Shown here piece by piece: positions 23,471 to 32,183 of a DNA stretch of 64,000 bases. This DNA is from Halomonas campaniensis (GTDB lineage: Bacteria; Pseudomonadota; Gammaproteobacteria; Pseudomonadales; Halomonadaceae), in assembly GCF_014193375.1 (NCBI RefSeq), contig NZ_JACHZF010000002.1, forward strand, positions 124,001 through 188,000, written 5' to 3'. The position numbers and the translations under genes were made by a program. Every line of letters starts with the position of its first letter. Within the stretch, counting starts at the first letter, position 1. The notes beneath the pieces are model-generated. The model did not search any database. It was not told the DNA's origin and saw only the letters and a list, made by a program, of their open reading frames with translations.

Positions 23471-25222
23471 TCAGGTACTGGCGCCCACCGCCACCGGCGC
23501 GGCGCCGCGCTTGATCGCCGCATAGCCCAGGCCGGTGATCAGCGAGCCGATGACGATGGCGGCCAGGTAGAGCAGGGCCGGCGTGATGGCGTTGGGAATC
23601 AGCAGCACGAAGATGCCGCCGTGGGGGGCCATCAGCTGGGCCCCCACCAGCATCGACAGCGCCCCGGTCACCGCGCCGCCGAGGATGCAGGCCGGGATGA
23701 CCCGCAGCGGGTCCTTGGCGGCGAAGGGAATGGCCCCCTCGCTGATGAAGCAGAGCCCGAGGACGAACGACGCCTTGCCCGCCTCGCGCTCGGGTTCGGA
23801 GAACTTGTGGCGTGCCACGAAGCTGGCGATGCCCATGCCGATGGCCGGCACCATGCCGGCGGCCATGATCGCCGCCATGGGGGCATAGGTCTGGGAGGCG
23901 AGCAGGCCGACCCCGAAGGTGTAGGCGGCCTTGTTGACCGGCCCGCCCAGGTCGAAGCACATCATGGCACCCAGCAGCACGCCCAGCAGCACGGCGTTGG
24001 CCGAACTCATGCCGGCGAGGAAGTCGGTCAGGGTGGCGAGGATCGCCGCCACCGGCTCGCCGATCACGTAGATCATGGTCAGGCCGGTGACCAGGCTGGC
24101 CACCAGCGGGATGATCAGGATCGGCTTGAGGGACTCGACGCTGGACGGCAGCCTGACGTGACGGGTCACGGCCAGCGCCACGTACCCGGCGAGGAAGCCG
24201 GCGAGGATGCCGCCGATGAAGCCGGCCTCGATATTGGCCGCCAGCATGCCGCCGATCATGCCCGGGGCGATGCCGGGACGGTCGGCGATGGAGTAGGCGA
24301 TGTACCCGGCCAGCACCGGGATCATCAGGGCGAAGGCGGTGCCGCCGCCGATCTGCATCAGCGCCGCGGCCAGGGTGCCCTCCTGCTCGAAGGCCTCGAT
24401 GCCGAACACGAAGGAGAGCGCGATCAGCAGCCCCCCGGCCACCACCATGGGCAGCATGAAGGAGACCCCGGTGAGCAGGTGCTTGTAGACCCCCTTCTCC
24501 TTGGCGCCCTTCCTTCCCTCTCCGCCGGCGGCCGGTGCGTTGGCGTGTTCCGTCTCGGCCTGCTCGAAGGCGGCCTCGAGGGTCGCCCGGGGCTTCTTGA
24601 GCGCCGCCCCGGTGGAGGTGCGGTAGACCCGCTTGCCGGCGAAGCGGGTAGGGTCCACCTCGATGTCGCAGGCCAGGACCACCAGGTCCGCCGCGGCGAT
24701 CTCCTCCTCGGTGAGCCGGTCCTGGGCGCCCACCGACCCCTGGGTCTCCACGCGGATCTCGTGCCCCAGGGATTTCCCGGCTTCGCTCAGGGCCTCGGCG
24801 GCCATGAAGGTGTGGGCCACCCCGGTGGGGCAGGCCGTCACCGCCACAATCCGCGCGCCGGAGCCGGGGGCCGTGCCGGTGGCCAGCGCCGGGGCGGGGT
24901 CGTCGGCCGGGGTGAAGGCCTCGGCCTCGCGCTCGGCCCGCGCCAGGAAAGCGGCGGGGTCGGGCAGCGCCTGGTCGATGGGGGCCTGAAAGAGCCGCTT
25001 GCCGGCGAAGCGCTGCGGGTCGGGCACATGGTCGGCGGCCACGATGACCAGGTCGGCCGCCTGCAGGGCGGTCGCCGACAGCGGCGTGACGGGCTCGAGT
25101 TCGCCGTGCATCTCGACATCGACCCGCCAGCCGAGACGCTGGGCGGCCTGCTCCAGGCGGCGGGCGGCGAGGAAGGTGGTGGCCAGGCCGCTGGGGCAGG
25201 CGGTGACGATGATGGCGTTCAT
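23471..25222 (-). CDS. fruA: Fructose PTS transporter, EIIB'-EIIB-EIIC
   Basis: Membrane component of the fructose phosphotransferase system, 583 aa; it takes up fructose as fructose 1-phosphate. Domain order: an EIIB-like N-terminal domain (residues 1-95, CPSGLATTF with C9), a catalytic EIIB (about 123-220, phosphocysteine C131 in TACPTGVAHTFMAAE), a charged linker, and an EIIC domain with about nine to ten membrane segments from residue 250. Landmarks in EIIC include GVSFMLPMVVAGG and FISEGAIPFAAKDPLRVIP. The duplicated EIIB is usual for FruA. Its start overlaps the fruK stop by 4 bp, and it is the last gene of fruB-fruK-fruA. Confidence 0.96.
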   Translation of the reverse strand: MNAIIVTACPSGLATTFLAARRLEQAAQRLGWRVDVEMHGELEPVTPLSATALQAADLVIVAADHVPDPQRFAGKRLFQAPIDQALPDPAAFLARAEREAEAFTPADDPAPALATGTAPGSGARIVAVTACPTGVAHTFMAAEALSEAGKSLGHEIRVETQGSVGAQDRLTEEEIAAADLVVLACDIEVDPTRFAGKRVYRTSTGAALKKPRATLEAAFEQAETEHANAPAAGGEGRKGAKEKGVYKHLLTGVSFMLPMVVAGGLLIALSFVFGIEAFEQEGTLAAALMQIGGGTAFALMIPVLAGYIAYSIADRPGIAPGMIGGMLAANIEAGFIGGILAGFLAGYVALAVTRHVRLPSSVESLKPILIIPLVASLVTGLTMIYVIGEPVAAILATLTDFLAGMSSANAVLLGVLLGAMMCFDLGGPVNKAAYTFGVGLLASQTYAPMAAIMAAGMVPAIGMGIASFVARHKFSEPEREAGKASFVLGLCFISEGAIPFAAKDPLRVIPACILGGAVTGALSMLVGAQLMAPHGGIFVLLIPNAITPALLYLAAIVIGSLITGLGYAAIKRGAAPVAVGAST

Positions 25223-26193
25223 GCGAGGGCTCCCCCCGCGGCGACGTCGTTGAGGCGACGCACGCGGGTCTGTTGCTGGAGTTGCGGGAAGTCATCGGCG
25301 CGGACATGGCCCACGCCGACATGGCGGACGGACTCGGCGGACAGCGCGGTGGCGAAGCGCAGGACCTGTTCCGGCGTATGGCCGGATAGGATGCCGTGCA
25401 GCATGGCGGCCAGCAGGGTGTCGCCGGCGCCGACGGTGCTGGCCACGGCCAGGCGCGGGGGAACCGCCTGCCAGGCGCCGCGGCGGCTGATCCACAGCAC
25501 CCCGGCCGGCCCGGCGGAGATCAGCGCCTCCTCGACGCCGGCGGCGTAGAGGCGAAGCGCTGCCCGGAGCCGGGTCTCGGCGGTGTCGAGGGGAGTGCCG
25601 GCCCAGGCCGCCAGCTCCTGTTCGTTGGGCTTGACCGCGGTGGGGCGGGCGTCGATGGCCCGTGCCAGGGCCTCGCCGCTGGTGTCGACCCATACCGCGA
25701 GGCCGGCGTCGCGCAGCCGGGCCACCAGGCCTGCCAGGTCCTCGGCGGCGACGCCGGGCGGCAGGCTGCCGGCGATCACCACCCCGGCGGGGCGGCGCTC
25801 GGCGTTGGCCAGGCGGGCGTCCAGCCAGTCGAGCAGGCGTTGCCAGCTGGCGGCGTCGATGCGCGCGCCCGGCCCATTGATGTCGGTGACCCGGCCGTCG
25901 GCCTCGGCGAGCTTGGCGTTGATTCGGGTCTCCCCCGGCACCCGCAGGAAGGCATCCTCCACGCCCAGGGCCTCGAAGGCGCGCAGGAAGGGGCCGTCGT
26001 TCTCCTCGCCGAGGAACCCCGACACCGTGACGTCGTGGCCCAGTTCGGCGAGTACCCGGGCCACGTTGACGCCCTTGCCGGCGGCGGCGAGGTGGGTGGC
26101 ACGGGTGCGGTTGACGGCCCCGGGCTCCAGTCGCTCGAGGGTCACCGAGAGGTCCAGGGCCGGGTTCAGGGTCAGGGTGAGCACGCGGGCCAT
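25219..26193 (-). CDS. fruK: 1-phosphofructokinase
   Basis: PfkB-family kinase of 324 aa that converts fructose 1-phosphate to fructose 1,6-bisphosphate. Motifs: TLTLNPALDLSV at the N-terminus, AAGKGVNVARVLAELGHDV (about 37-55), and STVGAGDTLLAAMLHG with catalytic D258. The start at 26193 overlaps the fruB stop by one base (TGATG), and its stop overlaps fruA by four bases, so the three genes are translationally coupled. Confidence 0.96.
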   Translation of the reverse strand: MARVLTLTLNPALDLSVTLERLEPGAVNRTRATHLAAAGKGVNVARVLAELGHDVTVSGFLGEENDGPFLRAFEALGVEDAFLRVPGETRINAKLAEADGRVTDINGPGARIDAASWQRLLDWLDARLANAERRPAGVVIAGSLPPGVAAEDLAGLVARLRDAGLAVWVDTSGEALARAIDARPTAVKPNEQELAAWAGTPLDTAETRLRAALRLYAAGVEEALISAGPAGVLWISRRGAWQAVPPRLAVASTVGAGDTLLAAMLHGILSGHTPEQVLRFATALSAESVRHVGVGHVRADDFPQLQQQTRVRRLNDVAAGGALA

Positions 26194-29105
26194 CAGCGCA
26201 CCTCCAGGGCGTCGCGGACGGCCTCGCTGGTGGCCTGGGCCAGCGCCAGGGCGGCCTGGTCGCGGGCCTCCGCGAGGTCGAACTCGCGCAGACGCGCCTT
26301 GACCAGCGGCACCTGGCGGGCGCTCACCGACAGCTCGTCGACGCCGAGCCCCACCAGCACCGGCACGGCGGTGGCGTCCGAGGCCAGCTCGCCGCACACG
26401 CCGACCCACTTGCCGCGGGCATGGGCAGCGGCCACGGTCATCTCGATCAGCCGCAGCACCGCCGGGTGCAGGCCGTCGGCCTGGGCGGAGAGTTCGGGAT
26501 GGTCGCGGTCGATGGCCAGGGTGTACTGGGTCAGGTCGTTGGTCCCCACCGAGAAGAAGTCCACCTCGTCGGCGAGGCTGGCGGCCAGCAGGGCGCTGGA
26601 CGGCACCTCGACCATCACCCCGAGCTGCAGGTCAGTAGCGCGTTCGGCCTCGGGGATCTCCGCCAGCAGGCGGTCGACGATCGCCCGGGCGGCGCGGAAC
26701 TCGCCGACGTCCTTGACCATGGGCAGCATGATGCGCAGCGGCCGGGTCTTTTTATTAACCCCAGCCGCAGGCGCTGTTCCCGATTTATCCGCGGGCGCCG
26801 CGGCCATCAGCAGGGCGCGCAGCTGGGTCTCGAGGACCTCGGGCCGGGTCAGGGCCAGGCGGATGCCGCGCAGGCCGAGGAAGGGGTTGTCCTCCTTCGG
26901 CATCGGCCAGTAGGGGAGCGGCTTGTCGCCCCCCACGTCGAAGGTGCGGGCCACCAGCGGCCGGCCGTCCAGGGCGTCCAGGGCCTCGCGGTATTCACCG
27001 ACCTGGGTGTCGAGGTCCGGTTCGCGGGCGTGGGCCATGAACAGGAACTCGGTGCGCAGCAGGCCGATGCCCTCGGCGCCACGCGCCACCGCATCGGCGG
27101 CGTGGGCGGTGTTGCCCAGGTTGGCGGCCACCTCGACGCGGTGGCCGCAGCGGGTGCGTGCCTCGCCGAAGCGGGCCTCCCAGGCCTCGGCCGCGCGACG
27201 CTCGCGCTCCACCAGGCGCTGCTCGGCGGCGGCGCGCCGTTCGGCGGAGGGGGCGGGAACCACCCGGCCCCGCTCGCCGTCGAGGATCAGCTCGCTACCG
27301 TTCTCAAGGGTGAGCACCCGCTCGCCGGCCCCCACCACCGCCGGGATGCCCAGGGCGCGGGCCAGGATGGCGCTGTGGGCGGTGGCGCCGCCGCGGGCGG
27401 TGAGCAGGCCGCGGACCCGGGCGGTGTCGAGGCGCGCCACATCGGAGGGGCCGATGTCGTCGGTGATCAGGATATAGGGGTGGTCCGGCGGCGCCGGCAG
27501 CTCGACCCGGCAGAGCACCCCCAGCACCCGGCGACCGACGTCGCGCAGGTCGGCGGCGCGTTCGGCGAGCAGCCGGTCGGCGAGCATCTCCTGGGCGTGG
27601 GCCGCGGTCTCGATGGCGTCCCACCAGGCCGCCTCGGCGGAGCGGCCGTCCCGGATGCCCTCGCCGGCGGCCTCGAGGAGTTCGGGGTCGTTCAGCATCT
27701 CCTCGTGCATGGAGAGGATTTGGGCGACCTCGCCACCGCGCGCCTGGCGCACCAGGGCCTCCAGCTGTGTGGCGCCTTCGTGGATCGCCTGCTCCAGGCG
27801 GCGGCGCTCGGCCGCGGAGTCGGCGGCCCGGTCGGGATAGTCGAAGCGGGGCGTGCGCAGCACGAAGGCCGGGGCGATGGCCAGCCCGGGGGAGGCCGCG
27901 ACGCCGGGGTGGGGCAGGTCGGCGGGCAGGGGCGTCAGGGGCGCGGCCGCTTCCCGGGGGGCGAGTCGCTCACGGCTCTCGTCGAAGGGCAGGACCTGCT
28001 CGCCCAGCCCCTCGGCGACGGCGCGGTCGAGCGCCTCGAGGGCCGCCTCGGCGCCCTCGCCCTCGGCGGAGAAGGCGAGCTGCTGGCCGCGGCGGGCCCC
28101 CAGACCGATCACCTTGGTCAGGCTGGTGGCCGGCACGGCTTCCCCGCCGCCCTCGGCGAGGCGCACGCGAATCGCAATGCCCTGGGCGCGAGCCACCTGC
28201 ACCAGCTGCTTGGCCGGACGGGCGTGCAGCCCATGGGCGTTGAGGACCCGGGCCAGCCGGGTGTGGGCAGTGGCGGATTCCCCGGAGAGCCGGCCCAGCA
28301 CGGTGGCGGCGTCGGCCCCCTTGAGCTCCCCCGCCTGGCCGCTCTCCAGCAGGGCCAGGATCCGCTCCAGCAGGCCGCGATGGGCCTCGCCCCGCGCCGC
28401 CAGGCAGAAGACTCCGGCGACCGGTTCGCCGTCTTCCGCCAGGGCGGGGGCGGGCGTCGCCAGGGCCAGGGCGGGCGTCTCCACGCCACGGTCGCTGGTG
28501 GCCAGCCACAGCCCCTGGCCGAGTCGCAGCGGGGCGCCTGCGGCCACCGCCGCGACGAAGCCTCCGGCCACGCAGTCGAGCTGGCGCAGGCGGGCGGCCC
28601 CGGCCAGGGCCAGCTCGCGGACATCGCGGGCGGGGAAGCCCAGGCAGAGGGTGTCGGCATCGAGGCGCGCCTCCACCACGGCCTTCGACAGCAGGGCGGC
28701 GATCTCCCCCGCCGAGGTAGCCTGCGCGAGGCGCTCGGCGACGCTGTCGTCGTCCAGCACATGGGTGAGCTGGCGCAGGATGTCCAGATGCTCGTCGCTC
28801 TGGGCGGCGATGGTCACCAGGGCATGCACGCGGTGGCCGTCGTGCCAGTCGATGCCGCGGGGGAACTGCAGCACCCGTACCCCGGTGGCCCTCACGTGCT
28901 CGCGGCTCTCCGGGGTGCCGTGGGGGATGGCGATGGCGTTGCCCAGGTAGGTGGAGGACTGGGCCTCGCGGGCATGCAGGCCGTCACGGTAGCCGGCCGT
29001 GACGAGGCCTGACCGCTGCAGCGTCTCGGCGGCGCTGTCCAGCGCGGCCCGCCAGTCGTCGGCATGGCAGTCCAGCAGGATGTCGTCGGGACTCAGGGTC
29101 AGCAT
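26193..29105 (-). CDS. fruB: Multiphosphoryl transfer protein FruB (EIIA-HPr-EI fusion)
   Basis: Soluble phosphocarrier of the fructose PTS, 970 aa, carrying phosphate from PEP to FruA. Domains in order: EIIA-Fru (1-145, H62 in AIPHGTPES), a linker, an HPr domain (about 285-372, H294 in HGLHARPA), and enzyme I (about 400-970, H577 in RGGATAHSAI, with a conserved cysteine in GVCGELA near the end). A single polypeptide thus supplies all general PTS steps. Between LRALLMAAA and RPLRIMLPM an unusual in-frame insertion of 17 residues (coded by 26745-26795) has AT-rich codons. AGGAG precedes the start. Two FruR operators lie 55-96 bp upstream. Confidence 0.96.
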   Translation of the reverse strand: MLTLSPDDILLDCHADDWRAALDSAAETLQRSGLVTAGYRDGLHAREAQSSTYLGNAIAIPHGTPESREHVRATGVRVLQFPRGIDWHDGHRVHALVTIAAQSDEHLDILRQLTHVLDDDSVAERLAQATSAGEIAALLSKAVVEARLDADTLCLGFPARDVRELALAGAARLRQLDCVAGGFVAAVAAGAPLRLGQGLWLATSDRGVETPALALATPAPALAEDGEPVAGVFCLAARGEAHRGLLERILALLESGQAGELKGADAATVLGRLSGESATAHTRLARVLNAHGLHARPAKQLVQVARAQGIAIRVRLAEGGGEAVPATSLTKVIGLGARRGQQLAFSAEGEGAEAALEALDRAVAEGLGEQVLPFDESRERLAPREAAAPLTPLPADLPHPGVAASPGLAIAPAFVLRTPRFDYPDRAADSAAERRRLEQAIHEGATQLEALVRQARGGEVAQILSMHEEMLNDPELLEAAGEGIRDGRSAEAAWWDAIETAAHAQEMLADRLLAERAADLRDVGRRVLGVLCRVELPAPPDHPYILITDDIGPSDVARLDTARVRGLLTARGGATAHSAILARALGIPAVVGAGERVLTLENGSELILDGERGRVVPAPSAERRAAAEQRLVERERRAAEAWEARFGEARTRCGHRVEVAANLGNTAHAADAVARGAEGIGLLRTEFLFMAHAREPDLDTQVGEYREALDALDGRPLVARTFDVGGDKPLPYWPMPKEDNPFLGLRGIRLALTRPEVLETQLRALLMAAAPADKSGTAPAAGVNKKTRPLRIMLPMVKDVGEFRAARAIVDRLLAEIPEAERATDLQLGVMVEVPSSALLAASLADEVDFFSVGTNDLTQYTLAIDRDHPELSAQADGLHPAVLRLIEMTVAAAHARGKWVGVCGELASDATAVPVLVGLGVDELSVSARQVPLVKARLREFDLAEARDQAALALAQATSEAVRDALEVR
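26745..26795 (-). repeat. In-frame 51-bp AT-rich insertion within the EI domain of fruB
   Basis: This block encodes PADKSGTAPAAGVNKKT where enzyme I proteins normally run directly from the helix ending LRALL into RPLRIMLPM. It contains AAATC, GTTAATAAAAAG and other AT-rich stretches unlike the flanking codons. It may be a small dispersed element or a tolerated loop insertion. No second copy is visible in this window. Confidence 0.5.
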
Positions 29106-29159
29106 GAGGGGGCTCCTGTGAGGGGGCAGGCCATGTCGGATAGCGTTGTCCGGCTTGGC

Positions 29160-29171
29160 TGAATCGTGTCA
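29160..29171. promoter_or_regulatory. FruR/Cra operator 1 in the fruB-fruR promoter region
   Basis: TGAATCGTGTCA matches 11 of 12 positions of TGAAWCGWTTCA. It is 55-66 bp upstream of fruB and 124-135 bp upstream of fruR. Confidence 0.75.
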
Positions 29172-29189
29172 CCTGTCTATACTCAAGGC

Positions 29190-29201
29190 TGGATCGATTC
29201 A
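29190..29201. promoter_or_regulatory. FruR/Cra operator 2 in the fruB-fruR promoter region
   Basis: TGGATCGATTCA matches 11 of 12 positions of the Cra core and lies 30 bp from operator 1, close to three helical turns. Both sites fit repression of the divergent fru operon relieved by fructose 1-phosphate. Confidence 0.75.
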
Positions 29202-29294
29202 CTTGCGATGGCAAGTGGTCGCATCTACGACATTGGTAGGGGGAGGTCGCCACGCCCTGACGTACAATGGCGCGAACGCCACGGGAGGTAGCCC

Positions 29295-30296
29295 ATGACA
29301 CTCGCCGAAATCGCCCGGCTGGCCGGCGTCTCGCGCACCACGGCCAGCTACGTCATCAACGGCAAGGCCGAGGAGAAGCGCATCAGCGCCCGGACCGTGG
29401 AGCGGGTGATGGCCGTGGTGCGTGAACACCGCTACCGGGTGGATGCCCAGGCCGCCGCCCTGCGTCGCGGCACGAGCCGGACCCTGGGGCTGATCATTCC
29501 CGACCTGGAGAACGTCAGCTATGCGCGCCTGGCCAAGCGGCTGGAGCGCGGGGCCCGGGAGCAGGGCTACCAGCTGCTGATCGTCGGCTCCGATGACCGG
29601 CCCGATGCCGAGCGCGACCTGGCTCTGGCGCTGCGTGCCCAGCGCTGCGAGGTGCTGATCGTCGCCAGCTGCCTGCCCGAGGGTGACCCCTTCTACGGCG
29701 AGCTCCTGGCCGATGGCCTGCCGGTGATCGCCGTGGACCGCGGCCTCGATCCCGGGCGCTTCGCCAGCGTGGTGAGCAACGACCGCGAGGCGGCCGAGCG
29801 GCTGAGCCGCTCGGTGCTGGGCGAGAGGGTGGGCAGTGTGGCCTGGCTGGATGCGGTGCCGGGGCTCTCGATCACCGCCGAGCGGCGGGCCGGCTTCCGG
29901 CAGGCGCTGATAGACAGCGAGGCGCACCCGCTCATGTGCTGCGCCGAACGCTACGACCGGGAGCATGGCGCACGGCTGATGCGCGACCTGCTCGACGGCC
30001 ATGGCCTGCCCGACGCCCTGATCACCGCCTCCTACACCCTGCTGGATGGCGTCTTCGACGTGCTGCTGGAGGAGGGCGGGCTGCCCCCGTCGCTGCGCCT
30101 GGCCACCTTCGGTGACAGCCGCCTGCTGGACTTCCTGCCGCTGCCGGTCAATTCGGCGGTGCAGGATCACGACCGGATCGCCGCGGCCGCCCTGCAGGCC
30201 GCCCTCGCCGCGGCGCGAGGAAGCTACCGGCCCGGGCCCACCGTGATTGCCCGCCAGCTGCGCTGGCGCCTGCCGGAGCGACAGGCCGTTCGTTAG
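29295..30296 (+). CDS. cra: Catabolite repressor/activator, LacI family
   Basis: LacI-family DNA-binding regulator of 333 aa, same length as E. coli Cra (FruR). The N-terminal helix-turn-helix MTLAEIARLAGVSRTTASYV continues INGKAEEKRIS and then RTVERVMAVVREHRYRVDA, typical of Cra. The periplasmic-binding-protein-like effector domain contains LGLIIPDLENVSYARLAKRLE and ATFGDSRLLDFLPLPVNSAVQ, near-Cra wording. In pseudomonads and relatives it represses fruBKA and responds to fructose 1-phosphate. Divergent from fruB with two operators between. GGGAGG precedes the start. Its stop overlaps that of the convergent Gfo/Idh gene by 4 bp. Often annotated fruR. Confidence 0.95.
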   Translation: MTLAEIARLAGVSRTTASYVINGKAEEKRISARTVERVMAVVREHRYRVDAQAAALRRGTSRTLGLIIPDLENVSYARLAKRLERGAREQGYQLLIVGSDDRPDAERDLALALRAQRCEVLIVASCLPEGDPFYGELLADGLPVIAVDRGLDPGRFASVVSNDREAAERLSRSVLGERVGSVAWLDAVPGLSITAERRAGFRQALIDSEAHPLMCCAERYDREHGARLMRDLLDGHGLPDALITASYTLLDGVFDVLLEEGGLPPSLRLATFGDSRLLDFLPLPVNSAVQDHDRIAAAALQAALAAARGSYRPGPTVIARQLRWRLPERQAVR

Positions 30297-31315
30297 TCCC
30301 CTGCCGGGGCCCGGTAGGTTCCGGGTGGCAGGCTGACCGTGCAACCCTCCTGGAGCGAGCGCCGACAGGCCGCCAGCAGTGTGGCCTGGTCGAGCAGTTC
30401 GCCGGGGGCATCGGGGGCCGGCCCTTCCCCCAGCGCCCAGCGGGAGAAGGCCTCGACCTGGTCGGGGTACTGGTCGCCGAAGACCGGTTCGCGGCGGGTA
30501 CGGCCCCGCTCGTCGCGAATGACGATCTCGCCCACGCCGCCCTGCTTGTCGGGGCGGAAGGCGGCCGGCAGCAGCAGGCTGCCGTGGCTGCCGATCACCT
30601 CGTAGCGATTGAGCATGGTCTGCTGGAAGCTGGCGCCGAACTCGGCCAGGCGGCCGTCGGCGTAGGACAGCATGCCGTTCACGCTGGTATCCACGCCCAG
30701 CGCCTCGGGCATCCGGCCGATCACGGTCACCGCCTCGGGCATCCCGAGCAGCCGGCGGATGATGTCCAGCGGGTAGCAACCGACGTCGTGCAGGCTGCCG
30801 CCGGCGGCCGCGGCGGAGAGGCGGATGTTGTCGGCGCCCAGGTCCAGCGGGAAGGAGAACAGCCCGCGCACCTGGCGCACCTCGCCGATCTCGCCGCTGT
30901 CGAGGATCTCCCGGGCCCGGGCGTGCTGGGGGTGATGGCGGTACATGTAGCCCTCCATCAGTGCCACCCCGGCCTGGTCGCAGGCCGCCTGCATGGTCAA
31001 GGCCTCCTCGGCGTCGAGGGCGGCGGGCTTCTCGCACAGCACGTGCTTGCCGTGGCGGGCCGCCTCGCAGGCCCATCGGGCGTGGAGGTGGTTGGGCAGC
31101 GGCACGTAGACCGCCTCCACGTCGGGGTCCTCCAGCAGGTGGCGGAAGCCGTCGTGGGCGCGGGGGATGCCGTACTCGGCGGCCACGTCGCCGGCCTTGC
31201 CGCTCTCGCTGGCGATGGCGGTGAGCCGCGCGCTGGACGCGGCCTGGATGGCCGGGATCATCGCCTTGCGGGCGATCCCGGCGGTACTCAGGATGCCCCA
31301 CTTGAGCTGTCTCAT
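30293..31315 (-). CDS. Gfo/Idh/MocA family oxidoreductase
   Basis: Cytoplasmic NAD(P)-dependent sugar or polyol dehydrogenase of 340 aa. The Rossmann start is WGILSTAGIARKAMIPAI rather than the commoner GxGxxG with glycine at the second position. The family hallmark EKP is in HVLCEKPAAL (about residue 95), and the catalytic-region histidine is in GGSLHDVGCYPLDIIRRLLG. The closest functional groups are xylose- or glucose-fructose-oxidoreductase-like enzymes, but the substrate is not defined. Last gene of the binding protein-permease-permease operon, 25 bp after the second permease, so it should act on the transported sugar or polyol. Confidence 0.9.
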   Translation of the reverse strand: MRQLKWGILSTAGIARKAMIPAIQAASSARLTAIASESGKAGDVAAEYGIPRAHDGFRHLLEDPDVEAVYVPLPNHLHARWACEAARHGKHVLCEKPAALDAEEALTMQAACDQAGVALMEGYMYRHHPQHARAREILDSGEIGEVRQVRGLFSFPLDLGADNIRLSAAAAGGSLHDVGCYPLDIIRRLLGMPEAVTVIGRMPEALGVDTSVNGMLSYADGRLAEFGASFQQTMLNRYEVIGSHGSLLLPAAFRPDKQGGVGEIVIRDERGRTRREPVFGDQYPDQVEAFSRWALGEGPAPDAPGELLDQATLLAACRRSLQEGCTVSLPPGTYRAPAGD

Positions 31316-31340
31316 CGAAATCTCCTGATGGCGGATGCGT

Positions 31341-32183
31341 TCAGCCCTTCACCGCCCCGGCGGTCATGCCGGTCACGATATAGCGGTTGGCCAGCAGGGC
31401 GAAGATGATCACCGGCAGCACGATCAGGCTGGCGTAGGCGGCGATCACCCCGTACTGGGCGCCGGCTTCGACCCCGCCCATGAAGCGGGTGATGCCCACG
31501 GTCAGCGGCTGGGCGTCGCTGCCGGCCAGGAACAGCGCGAACAGATACTCGTTCCAGGACATGATGAAGACCAGGATGGCGAGGGCGTTGAGGCCCGGTC
31601 GTACCACCGGCAGCGAGATGCTCCAGAACAGGCGCCAGGGGCCGCAGCCGTCGACGATGGCGGCCTCCTCCATCTCTCTGGGCACGTTCTCGAAGAAGCC
31701 CACCATCATCCATACCGCGAAGGGGATATGGATCGACAGGTGGGCCAGCAGCAGCCCGATCCGCGAGCCGGATAGCCCCAGGTTGACGAAGATCAGGAAC
31801 AGCGGCAGGGCCAGCACCACGTGGGGCAGGAAACGCATCGCCAGCACCGCGAAGGAGAGGCTGGAGCGCACCCGCGGCCGAAGCTTGGTGAGGCCGTAGG
31901 CCATGGGCACGCAGACCACCACCGAGATGATCACCGCGGCCGTGGCGATGAACAGGCTGTTGCGGAAGAAGAACCAGAAGTCACCGGCGCTGAAGGCCGT
32001 GGCGAAGTTGTCGAGGGTGAAGTCGCGCAGGGTCAGCAGCGCCAGGGGCGAGCGGAACATGGCGGTCTCGTTGAGGGCGGCGGCCAGCAGGATCAGCGGT
32101 GGTAGCAGGGCGATGATCAGCCACAGGGTCAGGCCGGCATACTGGCCACCGAGGACCAGGCGTCCCTTGGTGCGATCGTTCAT
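31341..32183 (-). CDS. Carbohydrate ABC transporter permease, MalG type (second transporter)
   Basis: Inner-membrane permease, 280 aa, about six membrane segments. The EAA loop is EEAAIVDGCGPWRLFWSISLP, and the C-terminus YIVTGMTAGAVKG is typical. The start at 32183 has AAGGAGG upstream and overlaps the stop of the other permease (ATGA). Works with the permease at 32180, the binding protein at 33156 and probably the ATPase at 34962. The longer open frame to 33131 is out of register with any start signal and is rejected. Confidence 0.93.
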   Translation of the reverse strand: MNDRTKGRLVLGGQYAGLTLWLIIALLPPLILLAAALNETAMFRSPLALLTLRDFTLDNFATAFSAGDFWFFFRNSLFIATAAVIISVVVCVPMAYGLTKLRPRVRSSLSFAVLAMRFLPHVVLALPLFLIFVNLGLSGSRIGLLLAHLSIHIPFAVWMMVGFFENVPREMEEAAIVDGCGPWRLFWSISLPVVRPGLNALAILVFIMSWNEYLFALFLAGSDAQPLTVGITRFMGGVEAGAQYGVIAAYASLIVLPVIIFALLANRYIVTGMTAGAVKG

